A stretch of 64,000 nt of DNA from Pseudomonadota bacterium (GTDB lineage: Bacteria; Pseudomonadota; Gammaproteobacteria; Burkholderiales; Burkholderiaceae_C), in assembly GCA_021847345.1 (NCBI GenBank), contig JAJZTW010000011.1, positions 1-64,000 on the forward strand. The letters are read 5' to 3'. Under the pieces are notes generated by a model that was not told where the DNA came from, searched no databases, and was given only the letters and a program-made list of their open reading frames with translations. Position 1 is the stretch's first letter. Every line of letters begins with the position of its first letter. Positions 1 through 8,413 of the stretch are shown one piece after another. A program made the translations under genes and the position numbers.

Positions 1-99
1 TGAGGAGCCCATAGTGGGCACTATGGGCGACGAATCGACGCCGGAATGGACCGTCCCTGGCGAATTGCAGCAGGCTCGACCTCTGCCGCCCAGGCTCCT
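1..99. mobile_element. Right-hand part of a MITE-like palindromic element (cut by window start)
   Basis: These 99 bases are identical to 18067-18165, where a complete 162-bp element with a perfect 19-bp terminal inverted repeat can be seen. This copy begins just left of the central palindrome (arms GCCCATAGTG / CACTATGGGC) and ends with the right terminal repeat at about 80-98. The left half lies outside the window. It sits 30 bases downstream of the SDR gene stop, in non-coding DNA. No transposase is visible, so it would be non-autonomous. Confidence 0.75.
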
Positions 100-128
100 G
101 GGCGCCGCGGACGGCGCGGCGTCGCGCT

Positions 129-875
129 TCAGCCCTTGACCAGCGGGCGGATGCTCGCGAAACCCCCGTCGAGCTCCCACACCTGACCGGTCACGCGCGC
201 CGCCTTGTCCGACAGCAGCCAGGCCATCAGCTCGGCGAGCTCCTGCGGCTGGCCCAGCCCCGGCAGCGGGTACTGGCGCTGCGCGGCTTCGCGCGCTGCC
301 GCGCTGGCGACCAGCCCCTCGCTGGCCGGTGTGAGCATCAGCCCGGGTGCCACCGCGTTGACGCGGATTCCCACCGCCGCGTGGCTGGCCGCCGCCGCCC
401 GCACCATCGCCTCCAGCCCGCCCTTGGCCGCAGCGACGGCCTCGTGGTTGGGTGTTCCGATGCGAGCCGCCGCCGACGACACGAACACCGCGCTGCCGCC
501 GCTGCCGCGACGCCGCAGGTCGCCGACGAAGGCGCCCAGGGTGTGGAACGCGCTATGCAGGTTGGCGCGCATGCAGTCCTCCCAGTCCTGCGGCGACACG
601 CGGTGGACGGCACCGAGGCGGATGTTGCCCGCGCAGTGCGCCAGCGCCTGGGGCGCAAGGCCTTGTTCGGCGGCGAGCGCAAGCGCGTCGCGCGCGCCTT
701 GCGCGGTGCTGCAGTCCGCCTCGATCTGCAGGTGGGCGTCGCCGTAGGCCTGGCGCAGGCGCTGCCTGTCGCGGCCGACCAGCACCAGGCGCCAGCCTTC
801 GGCGCCCAGGCGTGCGGCCATGGCCTGGCCGAGTCCGCCGCTTGCACCGGTGATCAAGGCCACGGGGTCTTGCAT
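129..875 (-). CDS. Short-chain dehydrogenase/reductase family protein lacking the catalytic Tyr
   Basis: A 248-residue Rossmann-fold SDR protein. The start is the ATG at 875 because an AAGGAG box lies 9 nt upstream and the protein then begins right at the nucleotide-binding strand (VALITGASGGLG, residues 5-16). Ser134 in FVSSAAA matches the SDR catalytic Ser and Lys151 the YxxxK lysine, but the position of the catalytic Tyr is Val147 (HEAVAAAK). The C-terminal GQVWELDGGF is typical of classical SDRs. It may have lost ordinary oxidoreductase chemistry or act on an unusual substrate; the substrate cannot be read from the sequence. It is divergent from the cytochrome c/PQQ dehydrogenase pair. 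Confidence 0.85.
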   Translation of the reverse strand: MQDPVALITGASGGLGQAMAARLGAEGWRLVLVGRDRQRLRQAYGDAHLQIEADCSTAQGARDALALAAEQGLAPQALAHCAGNIRLGAVHRVSPQDWEDCMRANLHSAFHTLGAFVGDLRRRGSGGSAVFVSSAAARIGTPNHEAVAAAKGGLEAMVRAAAASHAAVGIRVNAVAPGLMLTPASEGLVASAAAREAAQRQYPLPGLGQPQELAELMAWLLSDKAARVTGQVWELDGGFASIRPLVKG

Positions 876-1354
876 GCTCGAAGGCTCCTTGTGCGCGGCC
901 CGGGGCCAGGCTCGCGAATTGTCCAGGACAAAAAAATCCAAGTCCCGAATTCTGCCACGATCCATCGGCGGCACGCACGAGCTTGCCCATGTTGGGAAAT
1001 TGCGCATGCGCATCAGGAAAAAGTGCATTTACATCCCGGGGGCATCGCGGGTACAAACTCAACCGAAGATTGATCGCACGCAAGTTCACGCACGCAAGCG
1101 CTCCAGCGCGCACAACAAAGCGTCCGGAACCGGCGATCCCAAGGAGACTCGATGCCTGACCCTGGTGCTTGGCGGTACTGCCAGCCGTTGCCTTGCCGGC
1201 GCGAGCGCGCCCGGTCGGCGCGTCGCCATGGTTTGCCCGGCATCGAATTGCGACGCCCGCCCCGCGGGCTCGCCGGCCCTTGTTCCCGGATGGCCGCGCC
1301 CGCGGCTGCGAGCGCAGGCTGCGGCCCAGCCCCTTTCCGTTCACGAGACCTCTG
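876..1354. other. Divergent intergenic region between SDR and cytochrome c genes
   Basis: No credible gene is seen in these 479 bases. Two symmetric sites are visible: TTGTCC-A-GGACAA at 919-931 and the perfect 12-bp palindrome TGCGCATGCGCA at 1001-1012. Both lie where promoters for the two divergent genes would be expected, so they are candidate operators. A short direct repeat ACGCAAG occurs near 1078-1097. No sigma-70 promoter is convincing by eye. Confidence 0.4.
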
Positions 1355-1813
1355 ATGCAATCCTTTCCGAAGATTCGCCTGCGTTCCCTGAGCTCGCGCC
1401 TGCTGCTGTGCGGCGCGGCGGCTCTCGCCGTGCCCGCGCTGGGTCATGCCGCCTCCTGCACGCCGGGGCAGGGCGACTACAGCGCCGCGCAGGCCGCGCA
1501 GGGCAAGACCCTGTACCTGGCCAACTGCGCCGAGTGCCACAGCGCCGACCTGAAGGGCAATTCGGGCCCCGCGCTGGGCGGCCACGACTTCGATTCGTAT
1601 CTGCACTTCAGCAAGATCTCGGCCCAGCAACTGCTGTCGTTCATCAACGCGCAAATGCCCTACCAGGCGCCGGGGAGCCTCAAGCCCGACGAATACACCA
1701 AGATCTTCGCGTACATCCTGCAGGCCAACGGCTACAAGGCCGGCAACCAGGACCTCACGCCCGACAACGTGGCGTGTGTATCCATGCTCCCGTACCCCGG
1801 GGACAAGCAGTAA
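1355..1813 (+). CDS. Periplasmic mono-heme cytochrome c
   Basis: A 152-residue secreted class I cytochrome c. Residues 1-33 form a signal peptide ending near GHAA. The heme-binding motif is C58-A-E-C61-H62 and the likely distal ligand is Met101 in QMPYQ. Cys35 and Cys141 lie outside the heme motif and could form a disulfide. The ATG at 1355 is chosen because it gives a normal signal peptide; upstream in-frame sequence is low-complexity. It lies 186 nt before a PQQ dehydrogenase in the same direction and is its probable electron acceptor (inference from context). Confidence 0.88.
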   Translation: MQSFPKIRLRSLSSRLLLCGAAALAVPALGHAASCTPGQGDYSAAQAAQGKTLYLANCAECHSADLKGNSGPALGGHDFDSYLHFSKISAQQLLSFINAQMPYQAPGSLKPDEYTKIFAYILQANGYKAGNQDLTPDNVACVSMLPYPGDKQ

Positions 1814-1900
1814 GCGCCCCGACGCCTTGGGCCGAAGAGGGGCCGGCCCACGGCGCGCAAGCAGCACGCAGCCCCTTTCCTGACACCGAGCCAGTCCGAA

Positions 1901-1922
1901 AACAACCAGTCAACAACCAGTC
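1901..1922. repeat. Tandem 11-bp repeat between cytochrome c and PQQ dehydrogenase genes
   Basis: AACAACCAGTC occurs twice in immediate succession (1901-1911, 1912-1922), about 80 nt upstream of the PQQ dehydrogenase start. One helical turn spacing is typical of activator sites, so this may be a regulator site for the dehydrogenase; that is inference only. Confidence 0.4.
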
Positions 1923-1999
1923 GCATCCACAGCCGCACGAGGGGTCGCAGGCGCTTTGGCGCGAGCCCCCGAAACGTTTGAGCCCAGGAGACGAAAACC

Positions 2000-3700
2000 A
2001 TGAGAAAAGTAACAGAGATGTCGAGCAGGGTCCGCCGGACCCTCGGGAGGGGAGCCGCAGCCGTGATGTTCGGCGGCATGCTGGCAGTGGCCGCGCACGC
2101 CGCGGGCGTGAAGGCCGAAGGCTCGGAGACCGGCGGCGAGAAGGCGCAGGTCATGAACAGCATCATGGATGACGTCAACGTCAGCCAGGGGATGCTCAAC
2201 CATGCCGCCGGCGAAGCCAGCAACTGGGTGGTCAACGGCCGCAACTACGACAACACGCGTTTTTCGCCGCTGACCCAGATCAGCTCGAAGAACGTCAAGG
2301 ACCTCAAGCCGGTGGCCATCGTGCAGACCGGCTACACGGCCAGCTTCGAGACCACCCCGCTGGTGGTCAACGGGGTGATGTACGCGACCACTCCGATGGT
2401 CAACAAGAAGCAGGCGCTGATCGCGCTGAACGCCGCCACCGGCGAGACCATCTGGAAGTACGAGTACACCAACGGCTTCAACCAGATCTGCTGCGGCCCC
2501 GTGAACCGCGGCGCCGCCGCGGGTGACGGCCAGGTGTACTTCCTGACCATCGACAACCACCTGGTGGCGGTCGACGCCAAGACCGGCAAGCAGGACTGGT
2601 CCACCGAAGTGGCCAACTCGCAGGCCGGCTACTCCGAGACCATGGCGCCGACCTTCTACGACAACATGGTGATCATCGGCAGCGCCGGCGGCGAATGGCC
2701 GGTGGCGGGCTTCGTGGCTGCCTACGACGCCAAGACCGGCAAGCAGATCTGGCGCTGGCACAGCACCTCCGACCACAAGACCTGGTCGGGTGACTCGTGG
2801 AAGTACGGCGGCGGCATGGTGTGGACGACTCCGGCCATCGACACCAAGCGCGGCCTGCTGATCTTCTCGACCGGCAACCCGAACCCCGACCTGAACGGGG
2901 CGATGCGCCTGGGCGACAACAAGTACACCGACTCGATCGTCGCGCTCGACGTCAAGACCGGCGAGTTCAAGTGGGCCTACCAGGAAGTGCCGCATGACGT
3001 GTGGGACCTCGACGCCGTCAGCCCGGTGATCCTGTTCGACACCATGGACCACGGCAAGATGGTTCCGGCCGCCGGCGAGGCGGGCAAGACCGCGTTCTAC
3101 TACGTGGTCAACCGCGAAACCGGCAAGCTGATCCGCATGTCCGAGCCGTTCGACATGCAGCAGAACCTGTTCGCGCAGCCGACCGACAAAGGCACGCAGA
3201 TGCTGCCGGGCGCCAACGGTGGCTCGGAATGGTCGCCGCCGGCCTACTCGCCGCTGACCAAGTACGTCTACGTGCTGGGCATGAATCAGCTGATGACCTA
3301 CACGAAGGAAGACAACTCGCCGCCCGTGCCTGGCATGATCCGCCTGGGCAGCACCTTCAAGAACGTCAAGGGCGGGATCCAGAACGGCACCTTCAGCGCG
3401 ATCGACGTCAACACCGGCAAGATCGCGTGGAACCAGACCGTTCCGCAGCCGATGATGGGTGGGGCGCTGGTCACCGCCGGCAACGTCGCCTTCACCGGCG
3501 AGGGCAACGGCTGGTTCGACGCCTTCGACGCCAAGACCGGCAAGAAGCTGTGGCGCTACAACCTGGGCGCCGGCGTGAACGCTCCTCCGATCACCTACGA
3601 GGTGCATGGCAAGCAGTACGTTGCCGTGGCCGCGGGTGGCAACTTCCAGATGAGCTACCCGTACGGCGACGCCATCGCGATCTTCGCGCTGGACAAGTAA
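2000..3700 (+). CDS. PQQ-dependent alcohol dehydrogenase-type quinoprotein, probably lanthanide-dependent
   Basis: A 566-residue periplasmic eight-bladed propeller quinoprotein with a signal peptide (residues 1-35, AVAAHA). AGGAG lies 9 nt before the ATG. Repeated propeller tryptophan-type motifs (for example AATGETIWKYE, DAKTGKQIWRW, DAKTGKKLWRY) run through the protein. The vicinal cysteine pair C164-C165 (QICCGP) is characteristic of PQQ methanol/ethanol dehydrogenases. The catalytic Asp region reads HDVWDLDAV, so D336-L337-D338 forms the DxD pair that in XoxF/PedH-type enzymes adds a lanthanide ligand, where calcium enzymes have Ala or Ser. There is no fused heme domain; the separate cytochrome c just upstream fits as acceptor. 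No pqq biosynthesis genes are in the window. The substrate is not determinable. Confidence 0.88.
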   Translation: MRKVTEMSSRVRRTLGRGAAAVMFGGMLAVAAHAAGVKAEGSETGGEKAQVMNSIMDDVNVSQGMLNHAAGEASNWVVNGRNYDNTRFSPLTQISSKNVKDLKPVAIVQTGYTASFETTPLVVNGVMYATTPMVNKKQALIALNAATGETIWKYEYTNGFNQICCGPVNRGAAAGDGQVYFLTIDNHLVAVDAKTGKQDWSTEVANSQAGYSETMAPTFYDNMVIIGSAGGEWPVAGFVAAYDAKTGKQIWRWHSTSDHKTWSGDSWKYGGGMVWTTPAIDTKRGLLIFSTGNPNPDLNGAMRLGDNKYTDSIVALDVKTGEFKWAYQEVPHDVWDLDAVSPVILFDTMDHGKMVPAAGEAGKTAFYYVVNRETGKLIRMSEPFDMQQNLFAQPTDKGTQMLPGANGGSEWSPPAYSPLTKYVYVLGMNQLMTYTKEDNSPPVPGMIRLGSTFKNVKGGIQNGTFSAIDVNTGKIAWNQTVPQPMMGGALVTAGNVAFTGEGNGWFDAFDAKTGKKLWRYNLGAGVNAPPITYEVHGKQYVAVAAGGNFQMSYPYGDAIAIFALDK

Positions 3701-3754
3701 GCACCGGTCGAAACGCGCGCGGCTCCCGTTCGGCGCCGCGCCGTCATCACCACG

Positions 3755-3781
3755 CGATGCCCCGCCCTGCGCGGGGCATCG
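3755..3781. terminator. Strong hairpin terminator after PQQ dehydrogenase
   Basis: A perfect 11-bp stem (CGATGCCCCGC / GCGGGGCATCG) with a 5-nt loop lies 55 nt after the dehydrogenase stop and is followed by CCGTTTG. The T-tract is short. From here to 4096 I see no other gene, only the presumed promoter region of the next gene. Confidence 0.65.
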
Positions 3782-4096
3782 CCGTTTGTGGGAAACATGT
3801 CGAATTTGCCGCCATCCGTCGGCAAATTCGCGCTTGCTGCCAGCATTCCTGCTGATTGGTCGCGATGGTGCGCCGCGGCGAGGCGGATTCCATTGTGCCG
3901 CGGCAATCGTGCAGCGGTCCTGGCCGGCGGTGCGCACTCTACAATCGCTGCGGTCGCGCGAGGCGCGGCCCGGTGCTATGACCTTTTGTGGCCCAAGGCG
4001 ATGTTCGAACGGCATCTCAAGAGCGTGTCGCAACGTTTTGATCTTGCCGCTTTTTTTGCTGTTTGCTACGCTTCGCTACAACCCTTGCGAGCCACC

Positions 4097-5287
4097 ATGC
4101 GCCACCTCCGACCCTGCACCCGGCCCGACGCGGGCAAGTCTTCCTTCCTGCGCGGGCTGGCGCTGGCGCTGCTGATGGTCGCGGGGCTGGCCGGAGCAGG
4201 CCCGGCGCGCGCCGCCGATACCGCGAGCGCCCCCGCGACCGCGGCCGCGCCGGCGCATGCGACGCTCGCGCACAAGCGCACGGACAAGGTGGTGCATCGC
4301 AAGATCGTGCGCCGCAAGGTCGTGCACCGCAAGGTGGTCCGCAGGGTCGTGCGCCACGAGCCGCAGCGCCGTGTGCACCATGTGGTGCGGCGCCGGGTCG
4401 TGCACGCGCCGCGCCACGTGGTTCACGCCCCGGTGCATCACGTGGAGGCGCGCAAGGTGTCGGCCGTGCGCCTGGGTGACGATCCGGTGAGCCTGGCTTC
4501 GGGTTCGGCCATCGTTATCGACGCGCGCACCCACCAGGTGCTGTTGAGCAAGGACGCCGGCGACGTGCGCCCGATCGCTTCGCTGACCAAGCTGATGACC
4601 GCCGCCGTGGTGCTCGACGCGCACCAGCCGATGGACCAGCCCATCGAGATCACCGACGCCGACATCGATACCCTCAAATGGAGCAGCTCGCGCCTGCGGC
4701 CCGGCATGGTGTTCACGCGCGAGGAGTTGCTCAAGCTGGCGCTGATGTCCTCGGAGAACCGCGCCGCGCACGCGCTGGCCCGCAACTATCCGGGTGGCCT
4801 GGACGCCTGCGTGCAGGCGATGAACCGCAAGGCTGCGTCGTTGGGCATGCTGCACACCCATTACATCGAGCCGACCGGGCTGTCTCCGCAGAACCAGTCC
4901 ACCGCCAGCGACCTGGCCAAGCTGGCGGTCGCGGCCTACGCCTATCCGATGATCCGCCAGTTCTCGACCCATCCGCACAGCACGGTCACCGCGGGGCGGC
5001 GCGAGCTCGAGTTCCGCAACACCGATCACCTGATTTTCAACCGCGGCTGGGACATCCTGCTGCAAAAGACCGGCTACATCAATGAAGCCGGCCATTGCCT
5101 GGTGCTCAACACCGTGGTGCAGGGGCGCAACGTGGTCGTCGTGCTGCTCGACGCGTGGGGGCGCTACGCCCACTTCGTCGATGCCGAGCGAATCCGCAAC
5201 TGGATGGAAACCTCCGGGCGCACGCTGCTGACGCGCGTCGACCCGGTGCGCTCGGCGGACGCCAGCCCCGGCGCGGTCGACGACTGA
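4097..5287 (+). CDS. pbpG: Periplasmic D-alanyl-D-alanine endopeptidase (PBP7-like, peptidase S11)
   Basis: A 396-residue low-molecular-weight penicillin-binding protein that cleaves peptidoglycan cross-links. All three active-site motifs are present: S162-L-T-K165, S219-E-N221 and K324-T-G326. The start is chosen at 4097 because it gives a clean signal peptide (LALALLMVAGLAGAGPARA); an earlier ATG at 4001 is in frame but would bury it. Between the signal peptide and the catalytic domain (about residues 55-118) is an unusual basic segment with repeated VVHRK/VVRR/HHV motifs, very rich in His, Arg, Lys and Val. It could bind cell wall, nucleic acid or metal. Transcribed alone, convergent with iclR. 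Confidence 0.88.
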   Translation: MRHLRPCTRPDAGKSSFLRGLALALLMVAGLAGAGPARAADTASAPATAAAPAHATLAHKRTDKVVHRKIVRRKVVHRKVVRRVVRHEPQRRVHHVVRRRVVHAPRHVVHAPVHHVEARKVSAVRLGDDPVSLASGSAIVIDARTHQVLLSKDAGDVRPIASLTKLMTAAVVLDAHQPMDQPIEITDADIDTLKWSSSRLRPGMVFTREELLKLALMSSENRAAHALARNYPGGLDACVQAMNRKAASLGMLHTHYIEPTGLSPQNQSTASDLAKLAVAAYAYPMIRQFSTHPHSTVTAGRRELEFRNTDHLIFNRGWDILLQKTGYINEAGHCLVLNTVVQGRNVVVVLLDAWGRYAHFVDAERIRNWMETSGRTLLTRVDPVRSADASPGAVDD

Positions 5288-5295
5288 CGCCCCCT

Positions 5296-5322
5296 GCAGC
5301 CGGCGCGGCCGTCGCCGGCTGC
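5296..5322. terminator. Bidirectional hairpin between convergent genes
   Basis: A perfect 10-bp stem (GCAGCCGGCG / CGCCGGCTGC) with a 7-nt loop lies between the convergent pbpG and iclR-family genes. No clear T-tract is present on either side. Confidence 0.5.
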
Positions 5323-5350
5323 GCGCGGACCCGGCGGCGCGCTGCGTGCT

Positions 5351-6166
5351 TCAGGCGCGGCGTGCCACGGCCTGCGGCGGCTTGGGGCGGTAGCCCAGCG
5401 CGGCCGAGATGCGCGCCGCGGTGTCGATGACCTTTCCCAGCCAGTCTTCCTGCAGCCGGTCGGCGGGTGCCGACAGCGAAAGCCCGGCCACCAGGCGCCC
5501 CGAGTCGTCGAACACGCCGGCGGCCATGCAACGCACGCCGAGCTCGAGTTCCTCGTTGTCGCGCGCGAAGCCGAGCTGGCGCACGCGTGCCAGTTCCGCC
5601 TCCAGGCGAGGCAGGTCGGTGATGCTGTTGCGCGTGTGCCCGGAAAGCCCCGTGCGCAGCGCGTAGGCCTTGACCTTCTGCGCGTCCTCTCCGGCCAGGA
5701 ACAGCTTGCCGACCGAGGTCAGGTGCAGCGGGGCATGGCCGCCGACGGTGCGCACCACCTGCATGCCCGAGCGTTCGCTGAACGCGCGTTCGATGTAGAT
5801 GATCTCGTCGCCCTGGCGCAGGCTCAGGTTCACCGGCTGGTGGGTCAGGCGGTGCAGCTCGCGCATCGGCCCGAGCGCCACGTCGCGCACGTTCAGGCGC
5901 GCCTTCACCAGGTTGCCCAGTTCCAGCAGGCGCATGCCCAGCTGGTACACGCCGGGTTCGCAGCGATCCACCAGATGCCCGGTAGCCAGGTCGTTGAGAA
6001 TCCGGTGCGCGGTCGACGGATGCAGGCCGCAGCGCTCGGCGATGGCCTTCAGCGCGACCGGCTCGGCCTGTTCGGCCAGGGCATCGAGAATCGAGAACAT
6101 GCGCTCGATGACCTGGATGGCCGGCTGCTCGCGCTGGCCGGCGGCGGAGGAGGAGGTCTTGGTCAC
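5351..6166 (-). CDS. IclR-family transcriptional regulator
   Basis: A 271-residue DNA-binding regulator. The N-terminal winged helix (about residues 15-80) contains VIERMFSILDALAE and the recognition region GLHPSTAHRILNDL, typical of IclR. The C-terminal effector domain (about 95-255) has the family features SVGKLFLA and RQLGFARDNEELELGVRCMAAGVFD. It lies 91 nt downstream of bpt on the same strand. No adjacent catabolic operon is present, so the effector and target are unknown. Confidence 0.92.
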   Translation of the reverse strand: MTKTSSSAAGQREQPAIQVIERMFSILDALAEQAEPVALKAIAERCGLHPSTAHRILNDLATGHLVDRCEPGVYQLGMRLLELGNLVKARLNVRDVALGPMRELHRLTHQPVNLSLRQGDEIIYIERAFSERSGMQVVRTVGGHAPLHLTSVGKLFLAGEDAQKVKAYALRTGLSGHTRNSITDLPRLEAELARVRQLGFARDNEELELGVRCMAAGVFDDSGRLVAGLSLSAPADRLQEDWLGKVIDTAARISAALGYRPKPPQAVARRA

Positions 6167-6257
6167 CCTTCGATTTTACATGACGAAATGGCGGGGGTGT
6201 CATGCGCGAAGCGGCGCACCCGCCGGCGCACGCTCGCTGCGCGGGCGAGCCTGCGGC

Positions 6258-7043
6258 TCAGGGCAGCGTGGCGTCCGCCGTCAGGGGCTCGCCGGGGGCA
6301 GGATGCGCCGGGCCGGGGCCGTCGGCCCAGCCGTCGGGGCCGAGGACCTGGAACGGACGGAAGTGGCTCTTGTAGGCCATCTTGGGGCTCTGCGCGATCC
6401 AGTAGCCGAGATAGGTGTGCGGCAGGCCCAGCGCGCGGGTCTGCATGATCTGCCACAGCACCGCGTAGGTTCCGTAACCGGCGCCGGGTTCGTCGGGCTC
6501 GTAGAAGGTGTACACGGCCGACAGCCCGTCGCGCAGCAGATCGATCACCGAGACGATTTTCAGCGCCCCCGATTGCGCCGGATCACGGAACTCGACAATT
6601 CGCGTGTCGACCCGGCTTTGCAGCAGGAACTGCGTGTACTGGTCGATGCTGTCCTGGTCCATGCCGCCGCCGGCGTGGCGTCGCGCCTGGTAGCGCAGAT
6701 ACAGCTCGTAATGCTCGAGCACGAACTCGGGCGCCAGCACGCGAGCCTGCAGATCGGCGTGGCGCTTCCAGGCGCGGCGCTGGCTGCGGTCGGGGCGGAA
6801 CTCGCCGGCCAGCACGCGCAAGGCCAGGCAGGCGCGGCAGGCATCGCATTGAGGCCGGTACGTGAACAGCCCGCTGCGCCGGAAACCGGCCTGCACCAGC
6901 TCGGTGTACACATCGGCGCGAACGCGGTGCGCCGGTGTCACCACCTGCGAGCGCGCCAGCCGCCCGGGAAGGTAGCTGCAGGGGTACGCCGCGGTCGAAT
7001 AGAACTGCAGCGGATTGAACGGCAATTCGTTCGGGTGGGTCAC
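6258..7043 (-). CDS. bpt: Aspartate/glutamate leucyltransferase (bacterial protein transferase)
   Basis: A 261-residue N-end-rule enzyme that transfers Leu from Leu-tRNA to proteins with N-terminal Asp/Glu. The motifs [31 protein letters not shown] (split across about residues 50-75) and YLGYWI are diagnostic of the ATE1/Bpt family. I place the start at the GTG at 7043: it gives the family N-terminus (V/M)[14 protein letters not shown], and its GTGA overlaps the aat stop by 4 nt, implying translational coupling. An ATG at 7079 is possible but would add an atypical 12-residue extension. Confidence 0.93.
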   Translation of the reverse strand: MTHPNELPFNPLQFYSTAAYPCSYLPGRLARSQVVTPAHRVRADVYTELVQAGFRRSGLFTYRPQCDACRACLALRVLAGEFRPDRSQRRAWKRHADLQARVLAPEFVLEHYELYLRYQARRHAGGGMDQDSIDQYTQFLLQSRVDTRIVEFRDPAQSGALKIVSVIDLLRDGLSAVYTFYEPDEPGAGYGTYAVLWQIMQTRALGLPHTYLGYWIAQSPKMAYKSHFRPFQVLGPDGWADGPGPAHPAPGEPLTADATLP

Positions 7044-7786
7044 AGCCAGGCTGCGCAGTGCTGACGAAACTGCGTCCAATCATACTGCCAGCAAGGCGGC
7101 CCGGGCAGCGTGCGGCTTTGCTCCAGCGCGCGCAGGAACGCGTCGCGCGGCCAGGGCCGCGCGCCCAGGCTGGACAGGTGCGCGGTCTGCTGCTGGCAGT
7201 CGACGAAGCGCAGGCCGTGGGCCAGCGCGAAGCCGCAAAGCGCCATCAACGCGACCTTCGACCCGTCGGTCACCCGCGTGAACATCGATTCGCCGAACAC
7301 CGCGGCACCCAGCGCCACCACGTACAGCCCGGCCAGCAGCTCGCCATCCCGCCGCAACTCGAAGCTGTGCGCCAGGCCCTCGCGATGCAAGCCGACATAG
7401 GCAGCCACGATGTCGGCGCCGATCCAGGTTCCCGGTGCGCCGGCGCGCGGCGCGGCGCAGGCCCGCATGACCTGTTCGAAATCGCCGTCGATGTACAGGC
7501 TGCAGCGCGGATCGTCGGCGAAGCGTCGCGCCGCGCGGCGCAGCGAACGGCTCACGCGCAGTTCGGCGGGCAGCAGCACCATGCGCGGATCGGGGCTCCA
7601 CCACAGCGGCGGCTCGTCCTCCCCGAACCACGGGAAGATGCCGTGGGCATAGGCCTCGCGCAGCGCGGCCGCGTCGAGCCTGCCGCCGACCGCCAGCAGC
7701 CCGGGGTAGGGGGCGCCGGCGGGCAGCGCCTGCTCGGGCGCGGGGAAGGGGTCGCCGGGACGCAGGCGGGCGAGGGTCCAGCTCAC
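7040..7786 (-). CDS. aat: Leucyl/phenylalanyl-tRNA-protein transferase
   Basis: A 248-residue cytoplasmic transferase that adds Leu or Phe to proteins starting with Arg or Lys, marking them for ClpS/ClpAP. Family motifs [22 protein letters not shown] and [10 protein letters not shown] appear near the N-terminus, with [16 protein letters not shown] near the C-terminus. It is coupled to bpt by a GTGA overlap, so both branches of the bacterial Leu/N-degron pathway are co-produced. It is divergent from the gamma-carbonic anhydrase gene across a 93-bp gap. Confidence 0.95.
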   Translation of the reverse strand: MSWTLARLRPGDPFPAPEQALPAGAPYPGLLAVGGRLDAAALREAYAHGIFPWFGEDEPPLWWSPDPRMVLLPAELRVSRSLRRAARRFADDPRCSLYIDGDFEQVMRACAAPRAGAPGTWIGADIVAAYVGLHREGLAHSFELRRDGELLAGLYVVALGAAVFGESMFTRVTDGSKVALMALCGFALAHGLRFVDCQQQTAHLSSLGARPWPRDAFLRALEQSRTLPGPPCWQYDWTQFRQHCAAWL

Positions 7787-7879
7787 GATCGCGGGGCAAT
7801 ATCACGGGGCATGGGTTATTCTCGTCGCAGTTCCCACGCGTTTTCCACGACGCGGATCTTTTCACGGCAGGGATTTTCC

Positions 7880-8413
7880 ATGAGTATTTTTCGACTGGGC
7901 GAGGTACGCCCGCAGATCGCCCCCGACGCCTTCGTCGCCGACACGGCTCGCGTGATCGGGCGTGTCGAGCTGGGCGCGCAGGCCAGCGTGTGGTACGGCG
8001 CCGTGCTGCGCGGAGACAACGAGCCGGTGGTGCTCGGCGAGCGCAGCAACGTGCAGGAGTGCGCGGTGCTGCATACCGACCCCGGCTACCCGCTGCGCAT
8101 CGGTGCCGGCGTGACCATCGGCCACCAGGCCATGCTGCATGGCTGCACGGTGGGCGACGGCAGCCTGATCGGCATCCAGGCCGTGGTGCTCAATGGCGCG
8201 CGAATCGGGCGCAACTGCCTGGTGGGCGCCGGCGCGCTGGTCACCGAAGGCAAGGAATTCCCCGACGGCAGCCTGATCCTGGGCAGCCCGGCACGCGTGG
8301 TGCGCGAGCTGCGCCCGGAGGAGATCGCCGGCATGCAGCGCAACGCCGCCGTCTACGTGGCCAAGGGCGCCGAGTACCGCACCGAATTGCACGAGGTCGC
8401 TGCGCATGGCTGA
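7880..8413 (+). CDS. Gamma-carbonic anhydrase family hexapeptide protein (YrdA-like)
   Basis: A 177-residue left-handed beta-helix protein with hexapeptide repeats throughout. His65, His82 and His87 occupy the pattern of the gamma-carbonic anhydrase zinc ligands (VLHTDPG and GHQAMLH), so it may bind metal as a trimer. Catalytic activity in YrdA-type proteins is often weak or unproven. The ATG at 7880 is chosen because the protein then starts MSIFRLGEVRP as in homologues; longer upstream in-frame sequence is antisense to aat. Overlaps hslO by 8 nt. Confidence 0.92.
   Translation: MSIFRLGEVRPQIAPDAFVADTARVIGRVELGAQASVWYGAVLRGDNEPVVLGERSNVQECAVLHTDPGYPLRIGAGVTIGHQAMLHGCTVGDGSLIGIQAVVLNGARIGRNCLVGAGALVTEGKEFPDGSLILGSPARVVRELRPEEIAGMQRNAAVYVAKGAEYRTELHEVAAHG

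Noticed and set aside
205-1073. Long open frames on the plus strand opposite the SDR gene
   Set aside because: They are GC-rich antisense shadows without ribosome sites or recognisable domains; the minus-strand frame has clear SDR motifs.
1910-4033. A 707-residue minus-strand open frame over the PQQ dehydrogenase
   Set aside because: Composition (His/Val/Gly/Arg-rich, no domain) is that of an antisense shadow of a strongly coding plus-strand gene.
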